Under the pieces are notes generated by a model that saw nothing but the letters and a program-made list of their open reading frames with translations, had not been told where the DNA came from and did no database searches. Shown piece after piece: positions 10,401-20,971 of a stretch of 64,000 bases of DNA. Origin of the DNA: Symsagittifera roscoffensis (taxonomy: Eukaryota; Xenacoelomorpha; Acoela; Convolutidae). How positions within the stretch are numbered: position 1 is the first letter of the stretch; the number at the start of each line of letters is the position of its first letter. The translations under genes were made by a program, and so were the position numbers. The stretch lies in contig NC_087067.1 in NCBI RefSeq assembly GCF_963678635.1, forward strand, positions 6,924,647 to 6,988,646, given 5' to 3'.

Positions 10401-11845
10401 GGCAATTTAGAGGGTTCTATCATGTCGTATTCGAGCAATATTTCTATTTCCGCTCGGCACGCTTCCGACTTGTGTGGCGTCACTCGTCTTGCGCCTTCCC
10501 TATGGGGAACGGCGCCCTCTTCAAGTTCGATTTCGTGTCCGACGAAATTACAGCAACCGTTATCCGCCTTATGTTTTAAAAATACATCTGCGTTCCGATT
10601 TAAGAGGTCCCGCAATTTTTCGAAATCTCCCTCACCTATTTTCCCTTTTAAATGTTCTATCTCTGGCAAAACCGGTTTGTCAGATTCTAGTTCATATGAC
10701 GAGGGGCGTTTCGGAAAATTCGAGCAGCTCGATAAGCCGTCGTCCGTTTCGGATTTCATTGAAAACAATTTATGAATAGATTTTAATTCATTAATCCTCT
10801 TTAAAATTTTATCTTTATTGGCATGATAAGGACAGTCTTTCATACTATGTTTCTTCAAGTTTTGTGTCTCCTCATAGTCGGCCCTCATCGGCAAAGCGTA
10901 ACCAAGCTTCTTTCCACGCTGGATTGAAACCGTGGTGTCCAGTGTGTTCAATAACACACTGACACACAGTCCGTTTCGCGTTACCGAGAAGCTCCGGCCT
11001 AAAATCAATGAACTCTGACTATTTGGATTCGGTACTAAACAAACCTGTTTACTATCGCTTAACGAATTTAAATTTCTCATTCTAAAAATTGCCACCACAG
11101 CCTGTCCTGGCTGTAGTTTCACTTTTCTATCTAAAAAAATTGGTACCTTGTTTTTGTCTGTTATTATCGTAATAATCGGTTTCTTAACATACTTCCGGTC
11201 CGGGTTTCTAATCCTTATCAGACCGTTGTTCAAGTCAATCATCACGTCAAAATTCCTGAGGAAATCTCTGTCCAAATTTTCTACCACCAGGAAGCTCATC
11301 CAAAGATCCCGTCCTCCCATGTGGAGAACCGTTTTTGGTGTTCTTCCGTCTACGTAGATCGCTCCTCGATTGGCGGCGGCCAGTAGGAGATTCATTGGAA
11401 TCAGATCTTCCCTCGTGAAGCCCATTCTTTCCCAAGTTTTTATTGGCATCACACTCACTACCGCTCCTGTGTCCAGAAGTCCTGTGACTCCGATTTTCTT
11501 TCCGTTGGCGTCGAGCAGATGTGCGGTCACATCTGCTTCATACCCAATGTGTACTGCATCTTGTTCCATCATGGCGTCATGACCTATCCTGCGGACTTTG
11601 TGTTCCTCCTCACCCAAATAGATCTGCCCTATTTGGTCACTATCTGTTGTTACATAAGTCCTAGTGTAGATACTGATTCCATCCACGTTCAGCATCACTT
11701 GATACGGCCCATAGACTTCCAGGTAGCGTCCATGAAGTTTCTTTATGCGAGGGCCACCCGTTGTTAGTTGTGCTCGCACAGCCCTCGACTCAGTGCGTGG
11801 CTCCACCTGCCTCAGATAATCTGCATATGCGTCCAAATGCATCAA
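10328..11845 (-). pseudogene. Aspartic protease and RT N-terminus, element A
   Basis: 505 open codons. A retropepsin-type active site LLDTGAVVSVMP lies at about residue 125 (DTG codons 11,465-11,473) with a downstream VVENLDRDFLRNFDV. Element B has eight extra residues there, ending in an ILG triad; A has lost them in frame, removing the second hallmark motif of the protease. The C-terminal third holds the RT entry region (EIEILLEYDMIEPSKLPWACGVVMAKKK). The protease processes Gag-Pol. The frame closes in a shift just after MAKKKGG. Confidence 0.85.
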
Positions 11846-11877
11846 AGTGAACTTGGATGGTTCACTCAGATTTCTGA

Positions 11878-12501
11878 TTACCTGGTTACCTGGTGTCCAG
11901 CCACTGAGATTATCGACTGTATCTTGCTTCCTTGTGGCACCATGCCGAACCTCTGAATGGAGATCACATTAAGTTTCATGCTCAAACTGCTTGGCGTTTT
12001 AGTCTCTTCGACCTCCGTTGCTTCAAAGGTATTCAGTTGCTCCTTTAGTTTCTCATTCTCCAGCTCGAGTTTCATTTTTTGTTCGATCTCTTTCGTCACC
12101 AGTTCCTGCTGCACTCTATTTAGAGCATCCCTCGCGGCTGCCCTATAATCAATCTTGAAGTCATTGGCCGCAGTCACTGGTTCCGGTTCACATGTCGCTT
12201 TAGTTACTGCTTGCATTTTCTTCGTCGCCAGCTCTTGCAGTTTGTCTTTTCTGCGCGCCTCAGCTTCACTCAACAGGCGAGCCTTGCTGGCTTTCACTCC
12301 TGATAAAGCTTCCTCATGCCTAGGATGCTTGATGTCTGCCACTGCATCCCAGAATTGCGGTCAATCTGATTTAAAATGACCTTCCAAGTTGCAAAAGAAA
12401 CACCTCGGGCCAAATTTTGCAATTACTCCTCTCATGAAGTCCTCATGGTCAACATCTGACGCATCTTCGTCCTCGAGGCTAAAGCCTATTGCTTTCATGC
12501 C
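11878..12501 (-). pseudogene. Gag C-terminus: second CCHC knuckle and coiled coil, element A
   Basis: The frame downstream of the TAA at 12,502-12,504 has a second zinc knuckle at 12,361-12,402 (CFFCNLEGHFKSD). Its fourth ligand is replaced by a TGA at 12,361-12,363; element B has Cys there. About 150 residues follow (11,878-12,342), mostly Lys/Glu-rich helix (VTKEIEQKMKLELENEKL) and likely a coiled coil, before the protease. Two CCHC boxes in Gag fit a nucleocapsid that binds the genomic RNA. Confidence 0.75.
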
Positions 12502-13293
12502 TTATTTGTAAGTTGGGCAAACTGATACATGATGGTCCGTTGAACTGCAATTGGCACAAGAGCGTCTCTTGTCCATATCATCCCTCGGTTTGTACCAGTT
12601 GTTCTCTTGATTTGCTGGTCCGTTGTTAAAGTTGCCATAATTGTTCTTATAGTATCCAGATCTCGAAGGAGGTTTCAACAAAAGATATTCTTTTGACTTG
12701 AGCCTCAACTCCTCTGGTGTTGGCGCATTGGTTGATAGTGGTGTGTAATGCGTTGCTGGCATTGTTCGAAGTTCATCATTCTTCACACCATCGATGAATT
12801 TTGAGGCTAATGCCAGGTTCATCCTTCGGTTCGATTCATCCGGTTGGCTGCGTCTTCTCAGCATTTCCAAGTCATCTAGAAACTTGTCTATCGTTTCATC
12901 TTCTCGTTGCATCCGTTTCTCGAAGCGCATCATTGCTTGGTGCCCCTGCACCTCTGATCCAAAACGGTTTAACAAGATCTCGAAGATTTTCTCGGCTGTA
13001 TCACGCTGATATTGCTTCTTGGCCATGACACAGTTCAGGGCTGTCTCTTCCAAGTTACTGGTGAGCGCACTGCATTCTTGTCTTTTCGAAAAGTCCTCTT
13101 CCTCGAAAAGCAGTTTCATTACCTCTATCCAGGTATCATTACAGCCATCAGATTCGTCTTTGTAGCATCTTGGTTTCTTAAAGACTCTTTTGGACTTCTC
13201 ACTGCGTTCATTGGTTTTGGATAACCTTGTAAGGAATGTCTGTAAAGACCTGTTTAGAGGTTCAAAAGCTGTACCCCGCCTGAGTGTCATCAC
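12502..13293 (-). pseudogene. Gag capsid and first CCHC knuckle, element A
   Basis: 263 codons with a retrotransposon-gag pattern: DTWIEVMKLLF, SNLEETALNCV, FEILLNRFGS, GHQAMMRFEKRMQREDETIDKFLDDLEMLRRR. A CX2CX4HX4C knuckle lies at 12,517-12,558. The capsid shell packages the RNA. The region matches element B 22,964-23,700 closely. The frame ends at a TAA where B has CAA (Gln) followed by the same Gly-Met, so this is a C-to-T nonsense change. It overlaps the upstream gag frame by 32 bp in another phase, marking a frameshift at about 13,270. Confidence 0.85.
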
Positions 13294-14287
13294 ACCTTGT
13301 CAAAAGCTCTGTATTCGGTTCATCCCTGCAATCCGAATCACCGTGAGTGTTTCCCCCTTGACCCACATGACTCCTCCCTGGGCTCGCATGTCTCCTGTTA
13401 CCGGAATCATCTCTCCCAGTCGCATGTGTGCCTTGCGTTGGTCGTTCGTTAGAGGTCTGTCTGTTCCCCGTTGAACTTGGTCTACTGTTCGGTCCCCATG
13501 TTCTATTATCCCTTGTGGCGTAGCCTGATGAACTGCCCCTACCTCTAGTGGATCCATATGTCCTCCTCCTATGATGGTCATTGAAGTTCACCTTCGGCTC
13601 CCTGCTGGGACCTCCCGAGTTCGGTCCCCCTTCTTTTGGCCCACTCTTGCTGCCTAGTAGCCCGTCTAACCTATTCATGATAGCCTGAGTTCGACTCTCC
13701 ATCATCGCATCTATCTTTGTGTCATGAGTCCCAAGAGACTGCTCTTGCTGAATTCTTAACTTCTCCATGTCTTCTCTTAAGCGTAACTCTCTCTGTTCCG
13801 CTTCTCTTGTCATTCGCGACAAGTTCTTCGCTATGTTCTCGTCCGTTCTTTTTTTCAAGCGTTTTTCGCTCCTACCAACTTCTTGTCTATTGCGGTTTAT
13901 TTCTTCCGGTAGACTTTCTCTCTCGATGTGAACTGCTCTTTCTAGTTCACTCATTCTTAAGGACATCTGTTCGTTTTGTTCTCCTATACTGCCCACTATG
14001 TTGTTCAAGGCTTCTAATGCTGCCCCGTTATCCACGAGTGGCGTCACTAGTGGCGGTGTCACCCTGTCGGTCCCAGGTAGCTTCGTGCTGGTCGAGATTT
14101 GGGCTTTTACTCTCTGTCTCGACGTCTTTTCATTATCCACTTCAGGATCCGCCAATGCGTTGCCTAGCCCTTTGTTTCTACTCTGCACAGTTCGCGGCTC
14201 TGAATTTGTCATAATCGCAAAGCCTCTCGACTGGCCTGGTGTGTTAGCGTCTTTGCTTATCGTTCTGACCACACCAAATTTGTCCAT
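13262..14287 (-). pseudogene. Gag middle region: coiled coil and Arg/Gly-rich segment, element A
   Basis: 341 codons. Residues 95-215 form a long charged coiled coil (MSLRMSELERAV, EAEQRELRLREDMEKL); residues 225-330 are Gly/Ser/Arg/Asn-rich and probably disordered and RNA-binding. It is in the same frame as the upstream 14,354-14,599 segment, separated only by a TGA (14,354-14,356). The equivalent coiled coil in B is at 22,550-22,900. This fits the N-terminal half of an unusually long Gag. Confidence 0.7.
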
Positions 14288-14353
14288 GGTTCCAGTCTCT
14301 CTTTCGACGTATGCCTCATTCTCCTGGGTCGAACTATTGAGGCTGACTTGAGA

Positions 14354-14937
14354 TCAATAATCCACTTGCTCGTCTTCGTCCTCTTCTTCCTCCTGGGATT
14401 CACCTTCATTTCCTGTGCCCACTCCCATGGTGAATGGAAAGATGTTTCCTAAGGTGTTCCTCATTTTTTCTGAGAACGATGAAGACGTTGTTTTTTTCTC
14501 AGTCCCGGCTGCCATCACGGTGTTGTCTGTTGGGGATCTTCTAGTTGCCACTATTTCAGTTGAGATGTCGGACAGTTCCGACATCTCCTCTCGGTCCAAT
14601 GTCCCGGTGGAAGTGGCAAATCATGGCCTTGTTCTACCGGAGTAGATTCACTCGCCAGCCTTCTGCCTCTCCCCTCCGGTCCATGTACTTCCTGGTTCTC
14701 ATTCATGGCCTGGTCCGTTTGGACCTCCACTTCTAACATAGCTTTTCGTTCTTCTGAGGAATTTTGACTCCTAGTTTTAACCATTCTGCCTGAAACCGTC
14801 TCCCCTTTGTCGGTCCGGGCTCGTTTGATCCGATCCACAAAAGGGTCGGTCATTGTTTTTCTTTGCTTTTTAGGTATGAATTTTCTAGAGCTATTACCTC
14901 GTTTAGGTATCCTTGACCTGTCTTGACTCGTTCTCAA
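14354..14937 (-). pseudogene. Gag N-terminus, element A
   Basis: Two overlapping frames, 14,551-14,937 and 14,354-14,599. The first contains a MVKTRSQN block that element B repeats as MVNTRSQN at its gag start (21,980). The ATG of that block, not the upstream one, may therefore be the real start. The region is basic then acidic and disordered. A frameshift near 14,560-14,600 links the two frames, and a TGA at 14,354-14,356 separates them from the coiled-coil part. Confidence 0.6.
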
Positions 14938-17800
14938 TTTGTCACTTCTTAATGTCTATACACTCAATTCGATTGCTAGTGACCTTATAGTTTGACTATC
15001 AATAATAATGACACAACACAATAAATATCACAAGAATCTATTAAATAGTGACCACGAATCCCTGTATGTTATCAGAGTACAGCTTGTATATAATTATTTC
15101 ACAATAACCGATTATCGGTCGTAAGTTTTGAGAACTAGCACAATATGATGTTATCAGTCAATTTAAAAGATAGTGTACTCACTACCCAATCAAGCACAAA
15201 TTATGTTGATTTAAAATAAAAAAAAAATTTTTTTTTACAGATTAAGAATACCTCTATGAAAACGTATGTGTATTGTACTTTTAGTCGGTCGCAGTACAAT
15301 AGTCGAACTTGTATTCTAAAGAAAAAGCTTTCCCTGCTTGGCGTCTATTGCACCCACCGAGTACTGTGTTACCTATCTGCCTTCGGACTGCCCGAGCTAG
15401 ACCTACTTAAATCATCAGGGCAGTCACTTTTCACATAAACGTATTGGGTTTCAATCCACACCAATGAATTACGCTCTTTTTAGTCTAGACTTAGTGTCGC
15501 GAATATCCGAGTTCGGACCTGTTTTGTTTTGGTCTGGTCTTTATTGAAAGGCAAGTTACCAGTGCAGTCACTGATTCCTAGCCTGTCTGCTAATAACCTA
15601 ATACCTCTCACTGTAGTCTTTTTTCTCTTTACCTAAGTCCTTTAATAAAATAATACCCCTACGGATTGGCAAAAATAGGACCCTTTCGGATTGGCAAAAT
15701 TGAAACACCTCCGGATTAGCAAAATTTAGACCCCTCCGGATTGGGACCCCTCTGAGTTAGTAAATATAAGACCCCTCCGGATTGGGACCCCTCCGGTTTT
15801 GTGCAAACAAGACCCCTCCGGATTGGGACCCCTCCGAATTTGAAAAATTTTGGACCCCTCCGGATTGGGAGCCCTCTGGTTTTGTAAAAGTAGCTTTTCG
15901 GAGTTTTCCTTTATTTTCAACCTATACCCCTCCGGATACGTTCTCCGATGCTATTATGCTTTTTAAATTAACTAAGAAGGGTATGTGATCCTTTCCTAGA
16001 TCCTTCCGGATTGAAGTTAAGCCTCTTATTTGACAATTCACGCTAACGGTGAAGGGTCTTATCGCTAGCCTAACTTCCGCTCGATTAAGGTTTTCTTGTG
16101 CCTTTAGCCTTCCCTTTTCGTCTAGAACAGCCTAAAGTTACTTTATTCAACCGCTATTACCTTTTGGTAGGGGTGTAAGGGCTTTCCTAAAAAAAATTTA
16201 TAAAACGTGAACGGTCTACCCTCCCAAATTGGTGAATTTGCTAAAAAGAATCTCAAAAAATTTTGACTCGTTTTTTTCGAAAAAGTTTTGTCCCTATCAA
16301 CAAGCTCAGCTAATTTCTGATCTATTGGTACCAAGATCAACTGGATCTGCCCAGTAGTTCCAAAGTTATTAACCAGAACGTCTTTTTTCTAAAATCAAGA
16401 AATTTCTCTCTTATAGCTTCCGCCTTGCTTTTTCCGCAATTCTGTTCTTTTCGACCTAAAAAGTATTGATCCGAGCTCAAAAGGCCTATAATCTTCTAGT
16501 TCAATGCAAAAGACCCGATCTAAAACGCTTTAGTTGGAAAAATTTGCGAAAAACTATGCTACCTGTACCCCTCCGGATTGATGAATCCACCAAATCAAAC
16601 ACGTTAAGTTCGATTTCTCTGCAACCCGGAAGGTTTTCGGGTAGCGGGTTTTAAAACTTGTAGATTCACTAAGGGACGTTGTCCGAACAACTATTTTTAC
16701 TGTCCTAACTCAAAAATTTCAAAAAAATTTCTGAATTTATAGTGTTCCGTTTTCTCAAAATCACGAAAATTCGGTTTTTGGCTTCAAAATAGTTCCAACC
16801 ACTTCCGAACTAAACTTAACCGGTTCTATCTATTATAGTAGTGCAGTTACGATGTAACACACTAATTTAGCGTTTTTTTCCGTTTCAAAAAATATCGATA
16901 TCTCAAAAATTGCGATTTGTGGGGGGTCAAAATATCGCTATTTTGACCCTAAAAACCGGTCTGCTTTTTGTGTTTTTCACTGAAAAACGATATAGGAGTT
17001 TTAATATAGGCAAAATTAGTAATAATATTAGTAATACTATACCCCTCTGGGTTTGTTTAATATCCGAATTAAGGTGCTTAACTCGGATATTCGCAGTTCG
17101 GTGAAGGGTCACTACAGTGCACCACTGTCGAGCCCCCCACAGATTACTATCTTAATTTTTGTACCAAAAGGGATACAAAACTTGTTAACGATACCCAACA
17201 GTCGATTGCTGTTGTCGTTGAGCACCTTCTTGTTGCTCCTTGTACTGCTTGCCGGATCAGTCGTCTCCCAAGACCCTTCCGAATTGAGCACAAATCAGCT
17301 GACCCTTCCGGATTCAGCGCAATTTATCATTAACGTGCTTAAATGCTCAAATACCCTACAGTACAAGCCTCACAAACGGGCCACAAAATTGATCGTTACA
17401 ATCCTGACTGATATAAATGCCTGTAACAACAATATATCTATCAACAACAAACGGGAGGGTCGGATCACATCTTGTCTGGGGGATGATATCTACAGATTTT
17501 TTAATTTTACTGTTTTTTGTTTTTCTTGGGTACTATACTACTTTTTGTTTGGTTTTATCTATATCTTGGTTTTTGTTTGGTTTTATCTATATGTTTGGTT
17601 GGAATCCCCCCACCCTTCCTGGTTCGTGAATTTTCGGTCTTAACTAGGTTAAAAAGCTATTCATGGTAATCCGGAAGGCTTCCGCGTTCCGAACTACCCT
17701 TCCGCCCCGGCTGTTTAGGCCCACTAAGGACGTTAATGTGAGCATCCGCTCGGCGCGGAGTGCTCGTTATCGGTTCTGCTGGTCATGATGTTAAAAAGAA
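14938..17800 (-). other. 5' leader of element A
   Basis: About 2.9 kb between the primer binding site and gag, with no supported gene. It holds the CCTCCGGATTGG-type repeats (15,650-15,945 and scattered to 17,700). It also has T-rich stretches and a doubled TTTGGTTTTATCTATAT motif at about 17,550-17,592. Element B has a leader of similar length in the same position, also filled with repeats, so a long repetitive leader seems to be a family trait. Confidence 0.65.
15650..15945. repeat. Degenerate array of CCCCTCCGGATTGGGA units
   Basis: At least eight copies of ACCCCTCCGGATTGG or close variants at irregular 20-60 bp spacing, several as back-to-back pairs (GGATTGGGACCCCTC). Single copies of the motif recur outside the array at about 16,005, 16,563, 17,041, 17,276 and 17,302, and in inverse orientation near 16,626 and 17,670. 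The array keeps a minus-strand frame open for 64 codons, which I regard as a by-product. Confidence 0.8.
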
Positions 17801-17818
17801 TAACACCCAGGAGCGCCA
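17801..17818 (-). promoter_or_regulatory. Candidate primer binding site, element A
   Basis: On the minus strand, 12 nt past the LTR end, the sequence reads TGGCGCTCCTGGGTG. It starts with TGG, the complement of a tRNA CCA end. Element B has the same site with one change, 11 nt past its 5' LTR, in otherwise drifted surroundings. The tRNA species is not assigned. Confidence 0.65.
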
Positions 17819-17830
17819 TAAAAACATCTA

Positions 17831-18474
17831 TGTAACATTCGCCCGGAAGATACATATCAACGGAAAATAAAACTTAGTCCTAAGACGACTGGCTAACGTC
17901 TAAACAGAGCTTTACATGTTCTTAACCGTCTCTACCAAGCCAGTACTTTCGGTGGTCTTTCTAACATCGGGTCGACATGTGCCAGTCGGTGATACGAAAG
18001 AATCTTACTCTTTTTTGGTTCAAATAAAAGTTGGATTTGACGCCATCATGCTCAAGTTTCTCGCGATAAATGAAAAAAGGAGGCAGAAATCAGAACAGTC
18101 GAAGTATCATGTCATGAGCGAACCTCCAATTAGCTCCGACTGGTTGAGGTACAAAAGCGCAAGAGATAGTATCCCTGGCACTTCAGACAACAGTTTAGGG
18201 CAATTTTTTTTTCACCTATGTGACGTGAGTAAGCGACTGTTACAACATGAACCGAAAAAACGGATATGGAAAAAACTCGTGCAGATTGACCTGGTAACGC
18301 TACGGGTCTTTCAGAAACTTGTTAAGCTGCGCTTTCGTTACCTTGGCTCTCTTAATTTTTTTTTCGAAGTTTTGTTACCATTTCTTGTGCCGAGCACGCA
18401 GGCACTGTTCGCAACCTGTATCACGAAGGAAGTTCTACGCTTAACAGACTAACAGCTTTTCAATCCTCGGTACA
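17831..18474 (-). repeat. 5' LTR of element A, split by a nested solo LTR
   Basis: The 3' boundary is firm. The minus strand reads ...GAATGTTACA, then 12 nt, then the primer binding site, as in element B (...GACTGTTACA, 11 nt, same site). The 5' boundary is tentative: a TG at 18,474 (TGTACCGAGG) would give a TG...CA repeat of about 374 bp once the 265 bp solo LTR and its duplicated 5 bp are removed. The partner 3' LTR is outside the window, so length cannot be confirmed. Confidence 0.55.
17980..18244 (+). mobile_element. Solo LTR of the B family, nested in A's LTR
   Basis: It starts TGCCAGTCGG and ends GCGACTGTTACA, identical to the termini of B's LTRs. It is flanked by perfect 5 bp direct repeats ACATG (17,975-17,979 and 18,245-18,249), the target-site size expected for Ty3/gypsy. 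It aligns with B's LTR at both ends (CATGCTCAA..TTCTCGCGA; GCAAGAGATAGTATCCCTG) but lacks about 640 bp of the middle, so it is a short subfamily or a deleted copy. It formed by LTR-LTR recombination after insertion. Confidence 0.9.
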
Positions 18475-18480
18475 TGTGTG

Positions 18481-19383
18481 TGCCAGTCGGTCATATTTGG
18501 AAGTTTGACCTTGAGCATTACGAACAACGTGATTTTGGGGTGAAATGGAACTTTTCAAAAATTCGAATTGAGCATGTCATGCTCAACTTTCTCGCGACAA
18601 CTGAAAATCTCAGAAATATAAGATCAGAACAATCGAACTACAATCGCGGGAAAGTGGTCAAAAAAGCAGCGGGAAATTGCTATTCGCAATTTCCAGATAT
18701 AGTATAACACTAGAGTAGAGCTGTCTTATTCTGAAAAAGGAGACAGAACGATTGCGAAAGAAGAAGATATTCATTAGAAGTGGACCAGAGTGAACCTTCG
18801 GTGGAAAGGTGGACAACCGCGGTCTCCCACTGGTCCAGCCCCAAAAACTCAATTCCCAAGTTAAAACTCACTTCCTTTGCTGGAATTCGTTGATTACAGA
18901 CTTCTTGAAATAAAACCTAATTCCCACTAATGCTAGAGTTGCTAGTTGATTTAGTTACCCCAATTCTCGAGTGTGCTGGTATGTGAGTACCCAATTTAGT
19001 TTTCTTGAGAGTGTTTTATACTTGTTATGTTGAGGTAGGGCGAGTTTTAGGTTGATCCATCTGAAATGGATCAAAAATCCACTGTCTAATAAAAAGCAAC
19101 TAAAACGGAATGTTCCGACCCTGTTTTCAACGGCGTTCGCGTATTTTGGGTATTTTTGAGACCTAAGTATGGGGACGTTCTTATTTTCTAGAGTGGGGGG
19201 TATTTTGGTAGTGGCCTTTAAGCTGTAACGAGGGTTTTAGTCTCATGTCGCAAGTGAACCGATTTGACTCCGACCGTTCGAGGTAGAAAAACACAAGAGA
19301 TAGTGTCCCTGACTCTTGAGCCAATGGTTATAGGGCCTATTTTTCATTAACTTCATATGCGACTTAAGTAGGCGACTGTTACA
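18481..19383 (+). repeat. 5' LTR of element B
   Basis: 903 bp, TGCCAGTCGG...CTGTTACA. It pairs with 42,067-42,968; I count about 20 differences in the first 375 aligned bases, so the insertion is old. A candidate poly(A) signal AATAAA at 19,088-19,093 is kept in the 3' LTR (42,674-42,679). A second AATAAA near 18,907 is lost in the 3' copy. Confidence 0.92.
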
Positions 19384-19394
19384 TAGTGTTCTTA

Positions 19395-19412
19395 TGGCGC
19401 TCCTGGCTGTTT
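19395..19412 (+). promoter_or_regulatory. Candidate primer binding site, element B
   Basis: TGGCGCTCCTGGCTG begins 11 nt after the 5' LTR. The context TATGGCGCTCCTGG..TGTT and an ACATCATGAC motif 10-15 nt further on are shared with element A (minus strand, 17,780-17,820). The conserved block supports tRNA priming, although the 11 nt offset is longer than usual. Confidence 0.65.
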
Positions 19413-19860
19413 TACGACATCATGACTACGGAGTCAAACCCACTTGACACAGCTCCGGGCTGCATGCCCATTCTAGAGTACCGGTGGTACGGTTCAGCGG
19501 GAACGTGTAAACCTTCCGGTTTTACCGTGATAGCTTTTTATGAAAACTCGAGAAAATTCCTGGTACGCTCTTTGAACGAGGCCTAGCGAACCGAGTAAAG
19601 AGGGTAACTAGGGGGACAAAAAACGAGCAAAAAAGAGAGAAAGCGAAACAAAAACCTTATAAGAATAGAAAAAGGAACAAAAACCATAAAACAAAAAAGG
19701 ACAGTGACTTTGATACCAGATTAGTTGGATCAAACCTTTTTTATTAATTAAATAGTATACCCATACTGTTTTCATAAGACCGATCGTTTCAGCAATTTAA
19801 AAAGGTGCCCGAGTGTGGGGCGTTGTCAAGGGTTTATAGATAGCTTGCAACTTAGCTGGA

Positions 19861-20165
19861 CCACTAGGAGACTTGACTGGAAAAGGTGACCAGCCAAGTA
19901 AGAAAGTGGTTCACAGGAAGGGAACCCGACAAGTGCTGGACACGACAAAGAGACATCCAGCACCGACGGGACCGAACAGATAAGGCACACAGGGGGGTTC
20001 TGTTTGGTCAATCGACAGACCACTGGTAGACTTGACTGGAAGAGGTGACCAGCCAAGAGGGAAAGTGGTGCTAGAGAGAGGTGCTGTACACGCCAAAGAG
20101 ACAACCAGCACGGAATCAGAACAACCAGAGGAGGACACACAGGGGTGTTCTGGTTGGTCAAACGG
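19861..20165. repeat. Two tandem ~150-159 bp units in B leader
   Basis: Unit 1 (19,861-20,019) and unit 2 (20,020-20,165) share CCACT.G.AGACTTGACTGG, GGTGACCAGCCAAG, GAAAGTGGT, the CCAAAGAGACA-type core and the ending ACACAGGGG.GTTCTG.TTGGTCAA. They differ by several indels and substitutions, so the duplication is old. Confidence 0.85.
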
Positions 20166-20971
20166 GTATCGTTAGAATCCACATTACATTATAGGAGATA
20201 AGTGTAAAATTGGATAAGCGGAACCCCACTGTTTTCAGGAACGTTTTTACTTGAGCAGAGCTTGGAAACAGGTTCTACGGTTTTCTCTCAAGAGGTTTAG
20301 CACCCAGCGCTTAAGGTAATTTTCAGCTTAAGAGGGTAGCTGGATAGGGGGGAGGTTAGAAGGGGGGCTGGTTAGGTTACAGGTTGGCGGTTACAAATTG
20401 TAAAAAGGGGGAACACGTTACAGTAACAAATTAATCGATATCGTCGATCTAGTTACATCATAATCTTACACGCGTGAATTACAAAGCAAGGATATCCAAA
20501 TTTAAGGTCGAATTAAGGTAGGTACCCTGGTAGGATCGGGTGGGGGGGGGACGGAAATAGACAGTTTTTGTAACCCGGAAAGAAAATACCGCATAAGAAC
20601 GTTAGTAGGGAGAGGAAAACGCTTGGCAATCAGGTACCAGATTTTTTTCACGAAAGGACGACATTGGTCACCTTGGAATTTTAGGTGGGTTCATCTTTCT
20701 GTTTTTATCGTTTTTCACGTTTAAGTTCTTACGTTTTCGGTGATAATTTTATTGGTTTTGAACGAACAGGTGATCACAAGACACCTGCAAAAAAGTTGGG
20801 TTTCAACTTGAATTAGAATAATAAAGGGAGATAAAAACAGGGGCGTTAGTAATTGAAACCCTTTAGGAAATTTTTATACTAAAACTCAAGTGGTGGTATC
20901 AGGGATAGTGGTTCAAGAGTCCCAACAACGAAGAAGAAGAGATCCAAATGTCCCAACACTTGAGTGGCAAG

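Larger units (their letters stand above)
1..18474 (-). mobile_element. Element A: giant decayed Ty3/gypsy retrotransposon
   Basis: A Ty3/gypsy element read on the minus strand. From its 5' LTR (17,831-18,474) leftward come a primer binding site, a 2.9 kb leader, gag, protease, RT, RNase H, integrase, a macro-like domain, and a second coding region starting with an SGNH hydrolase-like protein. The 3' LTR lies beyond the window edge. The domain order PR-RT-RH-IN is that of Ty3/gypsy. Every gene carries stops, frameshifts or deletions, so the copy is dead. It is collinear with element B but clearly diverged at protein level, so it is a relative rather than a recent duplicate. It lacks about 4 kb of B's 3' region. 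Confidence 0.85.

Noticed and set aside
190-14937. Non-standard genetic code (TGA read as Trp) in element A
   Set aside because: Two TGAs do sit at Trp positions, but others replace Cys or non-Trp residues, TAA and TAG also interrupt, and frameshifts are common. Ordinary decay explains all of it.
15440-15475. tRNA-like 3' end (GGTTTCAATCCACACCA)
   Set aside because: It resembles a T-loop followed by CCA, but there is no acceptor stem of proper length, no upstream D or anticodon arm, and nuclear tRNA genes do not encode CCA.
17053-17643. 196-codon plus-strand frame with a signal-peptide-like stretch
   Set aside because: It lies antisense in A's leader, its C-terminus is a translated tandem repeat, and no homologous frame is seen in B.
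17916-18452. 178-codon plus-strand frame
   Set aside because: It runs across the solo LTR and both target duplications into A's LTR, so it cannot be an ancestral gene.
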